A DNA stretch of 64,000 nucleotides, taken from contig JAVDOI010000010.1 in the NCBI GenBank assembly GCA_032191485.1, forward strand, positions 24,374,555-24,438,554, written 5' to 3'. Position numbers and translations under genes: made by a program. The stretch's first letter is position 1, and every line of letters starts with the position of its first letter. The notes under the pieces were generated by a model, which worked only from the letters and a program-made list of their open reading frames with translations, was not told the origin of the DNA and did no database searches. The DNA comes from Leptoclinus maculatus (Eukaryota > Chordata > Actinopteri > Perciformes > Stichaeidae). Shown here piece by piece: positions 44,071-55,751 of this stretch.

Positions 44071-44173
44071 TTAGAAGTATTTTGCAGGGGTAATAGCGTC
44101 CCTTTTATGATCCTTCCTGGACCGGCCCCCAGGCTGAGAACCACTAATATACATTCTCCATTAGCCTGTAATG

Positions 44174-45381
44174 CAGTGGCAGTGTATATTAGCGGGCCGT
44201 GCATTTTATACCTGGGCATTCTGTGCTGTTTAATCCCAGTACATCGTTTCAGTTCCAGTAAGAAGTCCTTCTCGATTCATGGACGCCAGTGACAGTCGAG
44301 CCTCCCCAGTTGTATTTCGCCGGTCTGCTGCGGCCGGTTCGCAGCGGGGCCGGGATCCCTCCTCCGCCGGGCCGGGGTTGTGGAGCTGTTTCCCTGCGAA
44401 CGTGTTTGTTGAGTTGTAGATCCACTCAAGTCTCTCCAAAAGTTTTCAAATGCTATGGTGTCCTCAGGTTAGCGTAGCGTAGCTCCAAACACCAAGAGCT
44501 CAGTTAAAATGAAACACATTCAGCCATAAAATGTGCAACGCTTCTCCGACGCTGTCAGCAAGAAATACCGTTCATACAAATCCTTTTCCTGGCTGAGTCA
44601 GGGCTGCAAGCTGTGGCGTTGACTGACCATTTCTTACGGTGTCCAGCTTTTCCTGAAATGTCCTTCTTTCTCGAGAAAGGCGTTGTCAGTAACTCCGCCA
44701 CTAAATCCGTTTCTCTTCAGACATTGAGTGTTCAAAAAACAAAGCTAGGTAAAAAAATAAATAAACTACACCAAGCAAAACCCTACAAATGTTATAATTC
44801 CTTCCATATCTTTCAATTTGAACTCTTACTCCTCCAACTAAGCTCTGCTGGCAAGTTAAGTTTCAGTTCACAATAGTCACGTGCTCGCCCACTGACCAAT
44901 CGCAGCGCACGCTGCACCTTACTGCAGAGCTGCACCTGAAAACTGAGCTGCCCGTTAATGCTGACGTAGTTGTAGGCCAGCTAGCAGGCTCTGACACATC
45001 AAAGAATACGCCCAACATGTCAAACTAAAGATCTGATTGGTTGAACACTATGACAATCAACAATATCGTCCCCATTCACTTAAACTGCACATGGATTCAC
45101 TTGTGAGTCTGCAGGCCTCGGGCCTCTCTTCTTACCTAGAGACAGAGGTGAAATCTGATTGGATAAAAGCTCTACTTAAAACAAGCTGCACTGGAAGCAG
45201 AGCAACTGAGGAAGACAGTAGCTGTGCAATGAGAAAATAAGGTAATGGGAAACATATTTTTATAAATTATGATACATGTAGTGTATTTAAGAAACATTAT
45301 TAAATTATGAAATAGCTATAACTTTGTGATTCTGTTTAGGCCAGCAGGGAAGGCCTTGAAGGCCCTGATGGCCCACCACTG
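44174..45381 (-). mobile_element. ZMYM1-like hAT element, copy F
   Basis: Perfect 8-bp duplication CTGTAATG (44166-44173 and 45382-45389). The left terminus reads CAGTGGC, then a 12-bp insert AGTGTATATTAG, then CGGGCCGTGC; the right terminus is GGCCCACCACTG. Minus-strand remnants: RNTTGEARLSLASMNREGLL of the hATC end at about 44240-44330 and a decayed transposase start near 44600-44730. It lies 2.6 kb upstream of plppr4. Confidence 0.92.
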
Positions 45382-45580
45382 CTGTAATGTATATAAAGAG
45401 CCCACAACTCCCTGCATAGCTAGATATCACTCGTAGTTTGTTTTTTAACTGTTTCTTGGCCTGGATTTCACCGACAGAGTGATTCATCTTCTCATTATAT
45501 AACCTTTGGAGGAAAACCAAAACCGATCGATGGGCGTGACGTCAGAAGTGTGCTAAAAACCTATTTTCCGCACGGGAAGC

Positions 45581-45651
45581 GCGTGTGTGTGTGTGTGCGC
45601 GCGCGTGTGTGTGTGTGTATGTGTGTGTGTGTGTGTGTGCGTGTGTGTGTG
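45581..45651. repeat. (GT)n/(GC)n microsatellite
   Basis: GT run with CG and TA interruptions. Confidence 0.95.
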
Positions 45652-46171
45652 AACGCCCCCTTTAGCACAACAGAGCCATACTCGTGCTGATATGTGGGGC
45701 ACTCAGCCTTCAGGACACACGGGCAGGAAGCACTGTGCCATGTTGCGGCCTCAGGCCACTGCCTGCAATATGTTGTCAGTGTGTTGCTAGACTGCTACCA
45801 TACATGTGATCAGTCCTATCAATCACCCTCACCTCCACACTGTCATGAAGGTACATTAGAGGTGTCATTAGGTTAAAATGTTTTTCATTTTTAATCTATA
45901 CAAACTTATGTGTATTTACTTGACCTGTATCTAATTTGATCAGCATAACTAAATGTAAACAAACAGAAGCCCTGAGAGGTTTTCCTTTGCATAGATTTGT
46001 GTATGCGCTTAATGCATTTTCTACATACAACAGAGGAGGTATATCACATGCTTGTAATATACATTTAATACCCATGACCTGCTATGGGCCTTTTATGGAG
46101 TACCTACCCATAAGCAGTACATGTTTTGTATATATACGGGTATTTTAGCTTGTATACCATAATCTTCTCTC

Positions 46172-46190
46172 GGGTTAGGGTTAGGGTTAG
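46172..46190. repeat. Short telomere-like (TTAGGG)3
   Basis: GGGTTAGGGTTAGGGTTAG, three units, inside non-repetitive DNA. Confidence 0.85.
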
Positions 46191-46363
46191 ACTCCAGCAA
46201 ATGCAGTGCCAAGGTCAAGAAAAGAATGGAAAGTGGAAGACCAGTAAAGCGCAAGACATCAGATATGAACCAACGTGTCAAATCCTTCATGAGGGACTTC
46301 ACTGCATTTGACTGGCAGAATAACCAGATGGAGGTGAGGCTCTTATAATGACGAGGCCTTTAA

Positions 46364-47727
46364 CCTTTTCGACCCACAGCCCCCTAGAGGTTGTTTTTTG
46401 GCTTTTTCTCGAAAATATTTTACACATACTCAAAGGGCCCTACACTCCAACTACAAGGTCTATTTGAAAAATTCCAAAGGATTATTAACACTAAGAAGAG
46501 TTTGCTCATATGAATTGAGTAAATATTATGTATATGTTACTGGTTAATAGCTGCTGAAGATGGAACACAGCCCTATTTTGAAACATGTCAAATTCGTATT
46601 GGTGAGAAAGCACTATTATTCATAATACTATATTAAATGAGGCTCAGTGATGCCTAGAAACCACCCACCATCATAGCAAACGACAGCAGTAGTGAATAGA
46701 AAAAGAATTGGAGTGAATAGAGTGAAGTAGGCCAGAATTAGAGACATAAATGTTACGCGAGGTCACGAGAGGTCATCATGTGAGAAACAGCCTCTCCAGC
46801 TGTTCCATTGTACTTTTACAACCTAAATAACTATATATTTAACTTCCTTTATCCTTCTACATGCACAATCTATCACATACAGTAGTTAGAAATCATTTTG
46901 GAGAGCTGGAACCGTCTCCAAAGCCTCTCCAGGCCGGCGAGCTACGGGAGGATTGCGCAATAGCTGGTGTGTATTGCGCCATTGTAGAGCCCCTGGTTGG
47001 TCGATTTTCGTTTTTTTTTGCTCTGTGCAGGTGTTTGGATGTGGCCAATCGAATGGCGTTAACAGATTTACCAGGAAGTCTTTAGTTTTCCGAAAAATTC
47101 CGATCTAAGCCGAAGACTCGGCGCGTCATGACGCGAGACTTGCCTCGCTGGAATGTTGCCCCCCAGTTTATTTGAACCCCCTTTTTTTTCACAACTTTAT
47201 TAGAACGGAAATGGTACAGAATTAACTGAATCAGCGGTCAAAATGGAGTTTGATGATTTTGCTTAAAAAACGTGAGTACCGACCCAGAATTTTTTGGCAA
47301 AGTGATAGTTGCTGGGGGCTGCTGTACCCCCGGTAATGTTTGAAGCGTGTCCCGGAGACGAAATCGGAGATATACGTTCGAAGCGTGATCAAAATGCTAT
47401 TGTTGCTAACTACCTAGCTTTACCATGGACGGTTGAAAAACGACTTTTGAGGAGCTATTTCTGATGCGTGTCGCGGCCAAATGAATGCGAAAAAGTGACG
47501 AAATATCGTACGAGGCTAGGTCGTAGATCGTAGATCGTGTTTTATTGTGTTTTGAGTGTGTAAAGTGTTACACATGCTTCGGTTCATGCGAGCTTCGTCG
47601 TTCAAACGGTATGCTGCATTGTTGTGGAGATATGATATTTGGTACTGAAAGATGGCTTTCTTCTGTACCAGTCGGTACCAATCGGTACCACTAGTTCCCC
47701 GGTGGGGGGGCTCTCGGGCCAGAAAGG
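46364..47727 (-). mobile_element. TTTAA-flanked DNA transposon derivative, copy 2
   Basis: 1,364 bp with imperfect inverted termini (CCTTTTCGACCCACAGCCCC and GGGGCTCTCGGGCCAGAAAGG read inwards) and TTTAA on both sides (46359-46363, 47728-47732). Longer relative of 6949-7916 in opposite orientation. A TTAA-type target would suggest a piggyBac-like origin; this is inference, as no transposase is encoded. Confidence 0.75.
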
Positions 47728-47732
47728 TTTAA

Positions 47733-50700
47733 AGAGTTCCCTCTTGTGGTATTTATCCATGAAGGTTTGGTTTTTATTTGTCAATGTTTTGAAATATTAG
47801 ACTCTTAGATAATGTTAATGTTAAATCTGCTTTCAATGTGTCCTTGATACTTTAAATAATATATCCATAGTAGATGTCGCTGTTTTCTGCCCTTCTAGTC
47901 ACAAAAAATGACCAATATGTGGCTATTAATGGTATGAACGCAATCTGGCATTCAACAAAAATAATATAAAATGGACGTAAAAGTGCTGTACCTTTTATGT
48001 ATGGAATATATGCGCCTTGATATAATACCATTATATATGATTGATATACATATAAATAATTTGGAGCTGGAAACATAACACAGCATTAAAATCCTTCTAA
48101 CGAAGCAACTTGGTGTGCAGATCTATACATTTCTTTGATCCAGCACCCATCCTGTTGGTCACTGGCATGTGCGTTTCTTTTTTACCGTTTCTCATTTCGT
48201 CTGAAAGAGGCTAAAGTGCACCCCGACCCAATGTTTTCACCTGTCCATAAGTCATAAAGACCGTTTTCTCACTTTCTCAAAGCTAAACAAGTCGGGGCTT
48301 AGAAATGAGAAAGTCCACTTCTAAAATCATAATATTTGAACTTCAAAGACTTGCCAAATATTACCTCAGGCCTTTTTCACTTGAATACAACACCTGAATA
48401 GAACATAAGCATAGTTAGCAGTAACACCTGTGCTTTTACTACTTGACGGCTCAAAACGTCTGCAGGTCGCTGAAACTGAAGCTGCTAAATGGAATCCAGC
48501 CATTATTCATTTCACTATTTACACATGTGCTTTTCCTGCTGTGACCTGTCAGAATGTCTTCCACGAAAAAAGTAAAAAAATCCCAAAATAAGAATAACAC
48601 ATGGTACAAGCTCTAAGTGATGATAAAGAGGATTATCTCTGATTAAATCTGCTGAGTTAGGTGTCCAGTCCACACCTTTAAGCCATGATCACACTAGTGG
48701 GCAGACTGCTGCACTGTTCACACAAGTTTTCACATCCATGACTAACCGGTGACAGGGTCACATACTACCACATCGTTCACCAGGAGGACTTCCTGGTGAG
48801 GTCTCCAAACTACGCTTTGTCACGGAAACACAAGCCAGAAGTGACACAGGCGCAGTGAAGTCATGCTTGTTGATGTCGTTGGCAAGTGTTCACATAATAG
48901 CCTGTTTCCACATGTCTTTATTACTGTTTATTCATGAAAACATCCAACACCCTGGGTGCAACAACAACGAATGCTCATCACTGTTCTTTTCATCACAGAA
49001 AAGTAAAGACAGTAAACAATAACATTGCCCAGCTGGTGGTCGTCATTACTTTACAAATACATATACACTATTAGGAGCGGAGATTATAAAAGCATTAGTT
49101 TTTGCTTTATCCCCTTAAAAAGGCCTAAAGCATATATTATTTGCTTATCATATACAAGTAGGAAATAAAAAAGATGTGCCACCATCACAAGGTCAGACAC
49201 TTTATTTTGTTAACAACAAACAAAACTAATTGTAGGCGTGTTTCCTTCAATATATCACTGCTCAACTCAAAAGCCAACAAAGGAGCGGAGTGTTGTGAAC
49301 TTGTGAACACTGCCCAAATGTTGCTTGTCCAGATTGACATGCGTTCTTTCTTGCCCCCCCCGTCCTGTTTTTCACACTATGTGAGACTGTAACAGAAGGA
49401 ATGTTGCTTCTTCTCCTCATTGTCTCCGTTCATCTGTCACCCCGAGGGGTTGAGGCACAATCACCTCCGATAGCAGCTCACTCTGTCCCGGGAGGCGACA
49501 GCCCACTTACTGCCAGCTCGCGCTCAAATGGAGGACATTTCATCACCCCACCGAAAACACAATTAAAAACACGCACGCGGCAGTCGACGGCCCTCGAGAG
49601 CCACCCCCGGTCTCAACTTGAGTTACTCTGAGCCTGCCTCACCCTCTCAGATGTTTACTCTTCCTGTGGTTGAGTGTTTGTCAGCTAAGTTGGAAAGTAC
49701 TGTGTGGTGTTTCCGTGTGAACGAGACACTGGAAGAAAGAGAGAAAGTGGTCCGGCGCTGAGTGCTTATCCATCTCAGATAGAGGATTGGTAAGCACGTC
49801 CGCCTTTGGTGGGCATGTAGCCGCAACAGTACACTGATAAGCGACTGTGCTGTTGGCTAGAATCCTGTTTGTCCCTGGAAGCCAAAATGGAGGATAGCAT
49901 GCTGGGGTTTGTGTTGATGGGTAATGTGCTTAACACACACACACACACACACACACATACTGTACACACACAAACAGCAAGCAGGAACACAGGCAGACTG
50001 ACGGCTGTTAGAGTGCAATGATGCTGCCTCTTATCTCCCACCGTGATAGAGATCTACAAAGAGCTTGAGAGCGATTATGAATTCATTACCTTGATACACA
50101 AGTGAGCACGGCAATAGACGGGAGTTTGAGAATGGAGATGGGAGCTCGGTGGGTGTACTGAAAAGGGGAATGCAATGAATCGCACGCTGCTGGGTAAAGA
50201 ATACATCTGACAGCTCTCTCTGCACTTTCAGGAACTTTTGAGCTCTTCAGGTGCCACTGGAGTGCATTTCTCTGTGACACACACGTGTGTGTATGTGTGT
50301 GATTGGAGGTCAGGAACCATGTTCTCCACTGTCGTCCTGAGGATCATAGTTCAAAAGGACATGTGGGCTGCAAGTTTCAAATCGTACCTTCTAACAACAG
50401 GCCACTCTTACAATCTGTCTTTACTTTTTAATTTACAGCAATTCAAACAATATCTGAACATGTTACATTGCAGCTCAATGCTCAGTGTTCTTTTCCCCAT
50501 TGATAACATCAATGTTTCTTTATTCGTTCTTCTACATTTTGGTTCTGCTTCTCGCTGGTCTTGTGTTGTTGTGCATCCATCTGTCATTAAATGCATCCTG
50601 GCATGATTACATAATGAGACTCCCACTTCACCAGTCTAACGATGCTCTGTGTGTTGAAGACATCAGATGAATACCTAACTTGTAGGGTGTTGTTTGCTAG

Positions 50701-50995
50701 TTCATCCCATTAGAGTCTGTATAACCCTCGTTGAGGATTTTTCGGTGACCAGACACTTACTTACTCTCGCCTCCTGCATTTCTTTGAACCGGCTCACTCT
50801 CAATATGTCTTTCTCTCCCAGAGTGTTTTCCCTCCAGCTCTGTTGAACTCAGCTGACATTTGGAGGCCGGCGAAAGAGTGCAGCTAAATAAACCAAAGAA
50901 TTACGTGAGAAAGAGCAAGGACAGAGGGAAAAGAGACTAAAAGCCAGACAGAGAGGGGGTGTTTTAACTGTGTGTCTGGTGAATACTGTTCAACA
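47733..50995. other. Intergenic stretch, one (CA)n run
   Basis: No coding domain recognised. CA microsatellite at 49933-49957. The ORF at 50238-50606 has a hydrophobic second half but no family resemblance and no splice support. Confidence 0.5.
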
Positions 50996-51306
50996 CTGTT
51001 CAGGGTATGAAACTAACTCAAAATCAGTACTAGTCCCAAGGACTAGTAGGTTCATAAAACTACTAGTCCTGAGCAATCTTTACTAGTCCTTCATGAAGCT
51101 TTGGGGAATGTACTAGGGCTGCAACTAACGATTATTTTAATAATCGATTAATCTGTCGATTATTTTTACGATTAATCGATGAATCGGATAAAAAACAAAA
51201 AACAAAAAAGCATTCATTTCCAACCCTTTATTTAAAAACAGAACTCACAAATAAAGAAAAATACAAATCAGAAAACTTAACAGGATTTGTCAGAACTTAC
51301 ACTACA

Positions 51307-51375
51307 CTCACACACTCTCACACACACACAGACACACACACAGACACACACACAGACACACAGACACACACGCAC
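51307..51375. repeat. (CA)n with GA interruptions
   Basis: CA-rich run in the 3' UTR part of the hAT transposon. Confidence 0.9.
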
Positions 51376-52215
51376 TCACTCTCTCTCACTCCCTTTGTTC
51401 AGACACTTTGCATTGCAATGCAACAATGTGAGCATGTCCACATGCTCCTGGCTCAGGCTCGCTCTTTTCTTGGAGGCTATGTTTCCAGCTGCAGAAAACA
51501 GCCGCTCAGATGGTGTTGAGGTGGCAGGGATACATCGGTAGGACTTGGCTAGCCTGGCCAACATGGGATATCTCTCATTGTTAGCCTTCCACCACAGTAA
51601 TGGGTTTTCTTCCTTGGCAAGGCTCTTTTCTCCAAAGTATGTGAAGACTTCGTTCCTCACTTGGGTGTGGACATCATCAGCTTCGCCTGCTCTATCCTCT
51701 TCTTCACCATCAGAACCAAGGAGTGAGTGAAGTAGAGTGGCTAGAGGTGTTGATTCAGCAGCTGTAGTATCGGTGGAGGTAACACTGCAACTGCCATGCT
51801 GCCGCACATCCATCTTCCTTCTCTCTTCAAGTGCCATTGTTTGCACTTTAGTTTGAACATGTAGGACTTCATCAGGTGAAAGAAACTTCAGTTTCCTAAA
51901 CCTTGGGTCAAGGACCATCGCAAGAATCACTGTGTTTGGTGCTCTATCTGAGAAAGCAGTCTCCCTTTTCCATCTCTCCTGCAACTGCTGCACAGCAGTG
52001 AGTTGGAAAGCCCGCAGCAGGGCTGACTCGTAGGCAGCACTCTGGGTGGACTTCAACAGCCCCTTCACAAGTGGAGGTATTGCAGATACTGTTGCATATT
52101 TCTGTCCACTCATGAACACAGTGACACATTCAAAAGGCTTGAGGACTGTTGAAAGCTCTTCCAGCAGGCTCCACTGGTCTGGTTTCAGATCGAGGTACCT
52201 TTTGCCTTCTGTGTG
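51376..52215 (-). pseudogene. hAT transposase exon 2, C-terminal part with hATC domain (after frameshift)
   Basis: Continues the transposase in the shifted frame from EGKRYLDLKPDQWSLLEELS. An insertion-domain-like middle is followed by the hATC dimerisation block: NPLLWWKANNERYP, ARLAKSYRCIPATSTPSERL with the catalytic Glu in PSER, and LFSAAGNIASKKRASLS. It ends at a natural-looking stop at 51376. Only the single register change separates it from the upstream part. Confidence 0.9.
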
Positions 52216-53046
52216 ACAGAGCTGTCGGACAGTGTTACTGTTACAGGCCACCTTTGCTCAAGCAGTCGGCTTATCATATAGAATGTGCTATTCCACCTTG
52301 TGCTTATGTCTTGAACAAGGCTGTGCTCAGGTGTGGCCATTTGTTGTTGTTTCTCTCTGAGCTTACTGCTGGCTAGCTCGCTTTTCTTAAAATGTTCTAC
52401 CAGACATCTTGCAGCCCCGACAGCTTTTTCAATGCTTGGATGCTTCAACGCAGCATTGATCACAAGTTGCAAAGTATGGCCAGTGCAACGGACAGAGGAC
52501 CACCCATGCTTCTCCTCCAGGATATTTGCCGCAGCCACAATATTAGCACCATTGTCATGGACTATGGCAATGATTTTGCTAGGAGGAATTTCAAATCTGG
52601 CCACTACCTGCTCCAACCACTCTGCAATGTTAGATGCAGTATGTCTGTCCTGCAGTGGCATGGTGGTGAGGCAGATTGACTGCATGTCCCAGTCATCTGT
52701 GATGTAGTGGCATGTAACGCCAAGGTAGGCTTCAGTTGCTACACTTGTCCATGCATCAGTGGTGAGAGCAAGTTTGCTGTTGTTGGTGTTTATTGCAGTC
52801 TTCACTTCCTTGAATGTCTCTTCATCTTTTCTCTCCATGAGCTTTGTGAAGTGGGTCCTGGAGGGCAGAGTGTAACCAGGGTTCAAGGTGTGGATCATTT
52901 TAGTGAAGCCGTCATCTTCAACCATCGACAGAGGCCTCATGTCAGTGACGAGCATGTTGAGGATACTATCCGTCAAGACAGCGGCTTGCTGTGGTGTACA
53001 TGATGCATTTCCCATCAAGAAGCCTCTCATGGTTTGCTGTTTTTTT
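52205..53046 (-). pseudogene. hAT transposase exon 2, catalytic core (5' part, before frameshift)
   Basis: Acceptor TTCCAG at 53047-53048, coding from 53046 (KKQQTMRGFLMGN). Motifs in order: TTDAWTSVATEAYLGVT (first catalytic Asp), IAIVHDNGANIVAAANIL (second Asp), RCTGHTLQLVINAAL and DISTRWNSTFYMISRLL. The frame then leaves coding register at about 52200-52215 and stops after KGTSI, while the hATC half continues in another frame. Confidence 0.88.
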
Positions 53047-53180
53047 CTGGAATCAAAAAGATAGTATGAGTATGTGTAATAGCACAATTTACATCAACTC
53101 AATACATACTTACATACATACTTGTTGTTTTAGTTACTAGTTGTGTAAATGTAAGTAACCCAAAGAGCAGATACAGACAA

Positions 53181-53181
<1 letters not shown>

Positions 53182-53237
<56 letters not shown>
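53182..53237. repeat. (CA)n microsatellite in the hAT intron
   Basis: About 28 perfect CA units inside the 599-bp intron of the transposase gene. Confidence 0.95.
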
Positions 53238-53239
<2 letters not shown>

Positions 53240-53645
53240 AAGTTCACTTGAAGCTTATTCATTAAATTATTACCATCATTGTAGTAAGTGCAAGTTAAGT
53301 TAATTCATACACCACATTTAAACACAGTTTAAGATGACCAAGTGCTATAAAAAAAATGTAAAAGTACAACACACACAAATATATTTGTCAACAATAACCG
53401 ATATGGGACAAAGCACAGAATATATATACATGACAACAGATTGAAAAATGAATGGGCCAAAAAAGGCGAGTGAATAAAAGCGTGTCTTTAGTCCTGCTTT
53501 ACTACTGTTATTAACGAGCTAACGCTAACTTGTCATTCTTGTCAAGCTGGATAACGAGTAAACACCGGCACCAGAAGAGCTACTGGAGGGACGTTACGTT
53601 CCTCACTTCAAAACGGAACAAAGGTAGGATTCTGTAGTGACTTAC

Positions 53646-53848
53646 CCTGCTGTTGAACTCTCTTCCTCCTCATCAAGGACTCCAACATGTTTACGTTTTA
53701 GGTGCTGAATCATCACCGTGGTGCTCCCGTGCCATGCCATGGAGCCTTTGCATATCTTGCAATTAACACACTTTTTTGAATTATCTAGTGTGAAATGCTC
53801 CCACACCTTGGACGACTTAGGTCGTAATAATTTCTCTGCCTCCGCCAT
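53646..53848 (-). CDS. hAT transposase exon 1, BED zinc finger
   Basis: Starts MAEAEKLLRPKSSKVWEHF. The BED finger uses C30, C33, H49 and H54 (CKIC ... HLKRKH). It ends in an acidic DEEEESSTAG stretch. The donor is CAGG|GTAAGT at 53646, and joining to 53046 keeps phase through a split Gly codon. The BED finger would bind the transposon ends. No stop or frameshift within this exon. Confidence 0.82.
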
Positions 53849-55751
53849 GTGTTTTCAGCGTTACGGGTCTCTCCGATGGTCTCCGATGGTCTTTTTTTTT
53901 TTTGCTCCGCTCTGCGCTCAACTCAACTTTTTTTTTTTTATACTCAAACATCTCCGCGACTTATTGAGTGGCGAAATAGTCGCGCGACACAACGAATCGA
54001 TAATGAAATTCGTTGCCAACTCTTTTAATAATCGAATTTTATTGATTTTATCAATTCGTTGTTGCAGCCCTAGAATGTACCAATCACGGGGTGGTATAGG
54101 GATGTGTGTGTGGAGGAAGACTCTCCCAAGGCAATTATCTAACAGTGAAACCGCAGAGATGCAAGATACTAATCAAGAGTTTTATTGTTTGTAACATTAT
54201 GGCTGTACAAAGATTGATGCATGTTACATCATGATGTCGTGAAATTAAGACCAAAAACGGTTACTCCTGTTGAGATAGACGGGGTCAAAGTTGGTCATTT
54301 AAGATGTATTCCAATGGGAGCTCGAAATACAGGGGTGGTACCTTAACAACACAACGACGTGTTTTGTCCGATGTGCCCGTGTTTTAGCAATGTCGCACCC
54401 CGTTGCGAAACCTGTCCGCCTCGAAACTGAAACCAAATTATCGGAATACGGCATCTTAAAATCGCAAAATATGCTTATAATAGTTTGGGGATCGACAATT
54501 CTTGCATTATTTAGGCTCGTAGTGAAGATGAAGGTTAAGATCACGATTAAATATTGTACAGCAGTTCAAATTGCCAAGTTGAGGAATTCCGCTATGGAAC
54601 GTACCGGCTAAAAATGTAGCTATATTCCACCGTGGGGAGTAACAGCATGTCACCACGGCAGTTTAAGCAGTGAACGCTCGGTGCCAAAAACAATACGCAG
54701 TCTATGAATAAAGCAGGCATTTGTTCCAATTTTAGATGAAGTATTGTTGTTAGATCACACAAAGATATTGGGTGTTAGTTCATGTGCTGCAGTGATAAGA
54801 GCTTCACCATCTATATTTCTTTGGCGGGCCGCTGGTGAAACTGAAAGAGAGGCCGGCCTGATCATGAATATAGTGCCTTTTGCATTACGTAAACAAAAAA
54901 TTATAATCGAAACAAAATAGTCTAATATCCTCAACAATTTTGGGAATAGTGGAATGTTACTGTTAAAGTGACTGGGAAGGAATGTATCATTTTACTGGTT
55001 CATTACAAGTTGTGGCCACCAGGGGGCATCTATCAGAATGCACTCCAGACAAGATGTTCCTTTGAGAGGTTTATTGACAGCAGTCAAACAAGCAAGTGTG
55101 TGGTTCTGAAACAGATATCCATGAAATAATAATTAGTAAAAACCTCTATACAGCATTGGTTCCAAATTAGGACATACAGGGACAGAATACAGGCAGCGAT
55201 AAACATGTCCGGGACTCCTACAGTCGGCACTTAGCAAACAACAAACGAGCCGCTAAATATCAGACTAGATTGCCGTGCAAATGACACAATATAACCCTTA
55301 TGATGAAATTAGACTAACACCAAACTTTACGTTTACTTACTGGTTGTTTACACGCACACAGTCTTGGAAGGTGAACTCCGAACATCCACATAAACACTCT
55401 AATCTATTTACGGACACTGCTGTCATTTCGCGCCACTACTCTCGTCAGAGCCTTTTCACCAACTTAATACCGGTGATATTAGTCCGCGAGCAGCTGACTG
55501 CCGTCCTCTTCCGCAAGGGGCGTAGTGCGGCTCCTGCTCGGCTGTTTCTCCGAAACCCGTCAATAGAGGTCGTCCTTCGTCACAGTTACATTTACTTATC
55601 GGGAAAGTCTTTTTCCGGACATAAATAACGAATAAAACCTCTCAAATTTCACTCGCCATGAGGACTAGTGAGAATGATAATTTAGGTAGTCCCTCCAAAA
55701 ATCCACTCGCCTCGGGCTAGCGGACTAGCGTTAGTTTCCGACCCTGCTGTT

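Larger units (their letters stand above)
51114..54072 (-). mobile_element. Near-complete BED-finger hAT transposon
   Basis: 2,959 bp with a perfect 8-bp duplication GAATGTAC (51106-51113 and 54073-54080). Termini are TAGGGCTGCAACTAACGATT and GTTGTTGCAGCCCTA, a form typical of Ac-like hATs in fish (ZBED group). It encodes a two-exon transposase with BED finger, catalytic core and hATC domain, disrupted by one evident frameshift. It sits inside the element at 51001-55746. Confidence 0.93.
51001..55746. mobile_element. Unclassified TIR element (CAGGGTnnGAAACTAAC ends), host of a nested hAT
   Basis: The two ends are inverted repeats: CAGGGTATGAAACTAAC at 51001 and GTTAGTTTCCGACCCTG ending at 55746. 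A 5-bp direct CTGTT lies outside both (50996-51000, 55747-55751). The left side has several ACTAGTCC/GGACTAGT subterminal repeats, and the right side has GACTAGTG and CGGACTAGCG. About 1.78 kb remain after removing the hAT at 51114-54072. No recognised transposase, so probably non-autonomous. Confidence 0.75.

Noticed and set aside
46172..46190. Telomere or fusion point
   Set aside because: Only three TTAGGG units, too short to argue for an interstitial telomere.
49401..49631. 76-codon ORF with signal-peptide-like start
   Set aside because: Hydrophobic start is short, the remainder is low-complexity and there is no adjoining exon.
50238..50606. 122-codon ORF with hydrophobic half
   Set aside because: No homology that I recognise, no splice context, overlaps an equally open antisense frame.
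52333..53003. Plus-strand ORFs over the hAT transposon
   Set aside because: Antisense shadows of the transposase, which carries the recognisable motifs on the minus strand.
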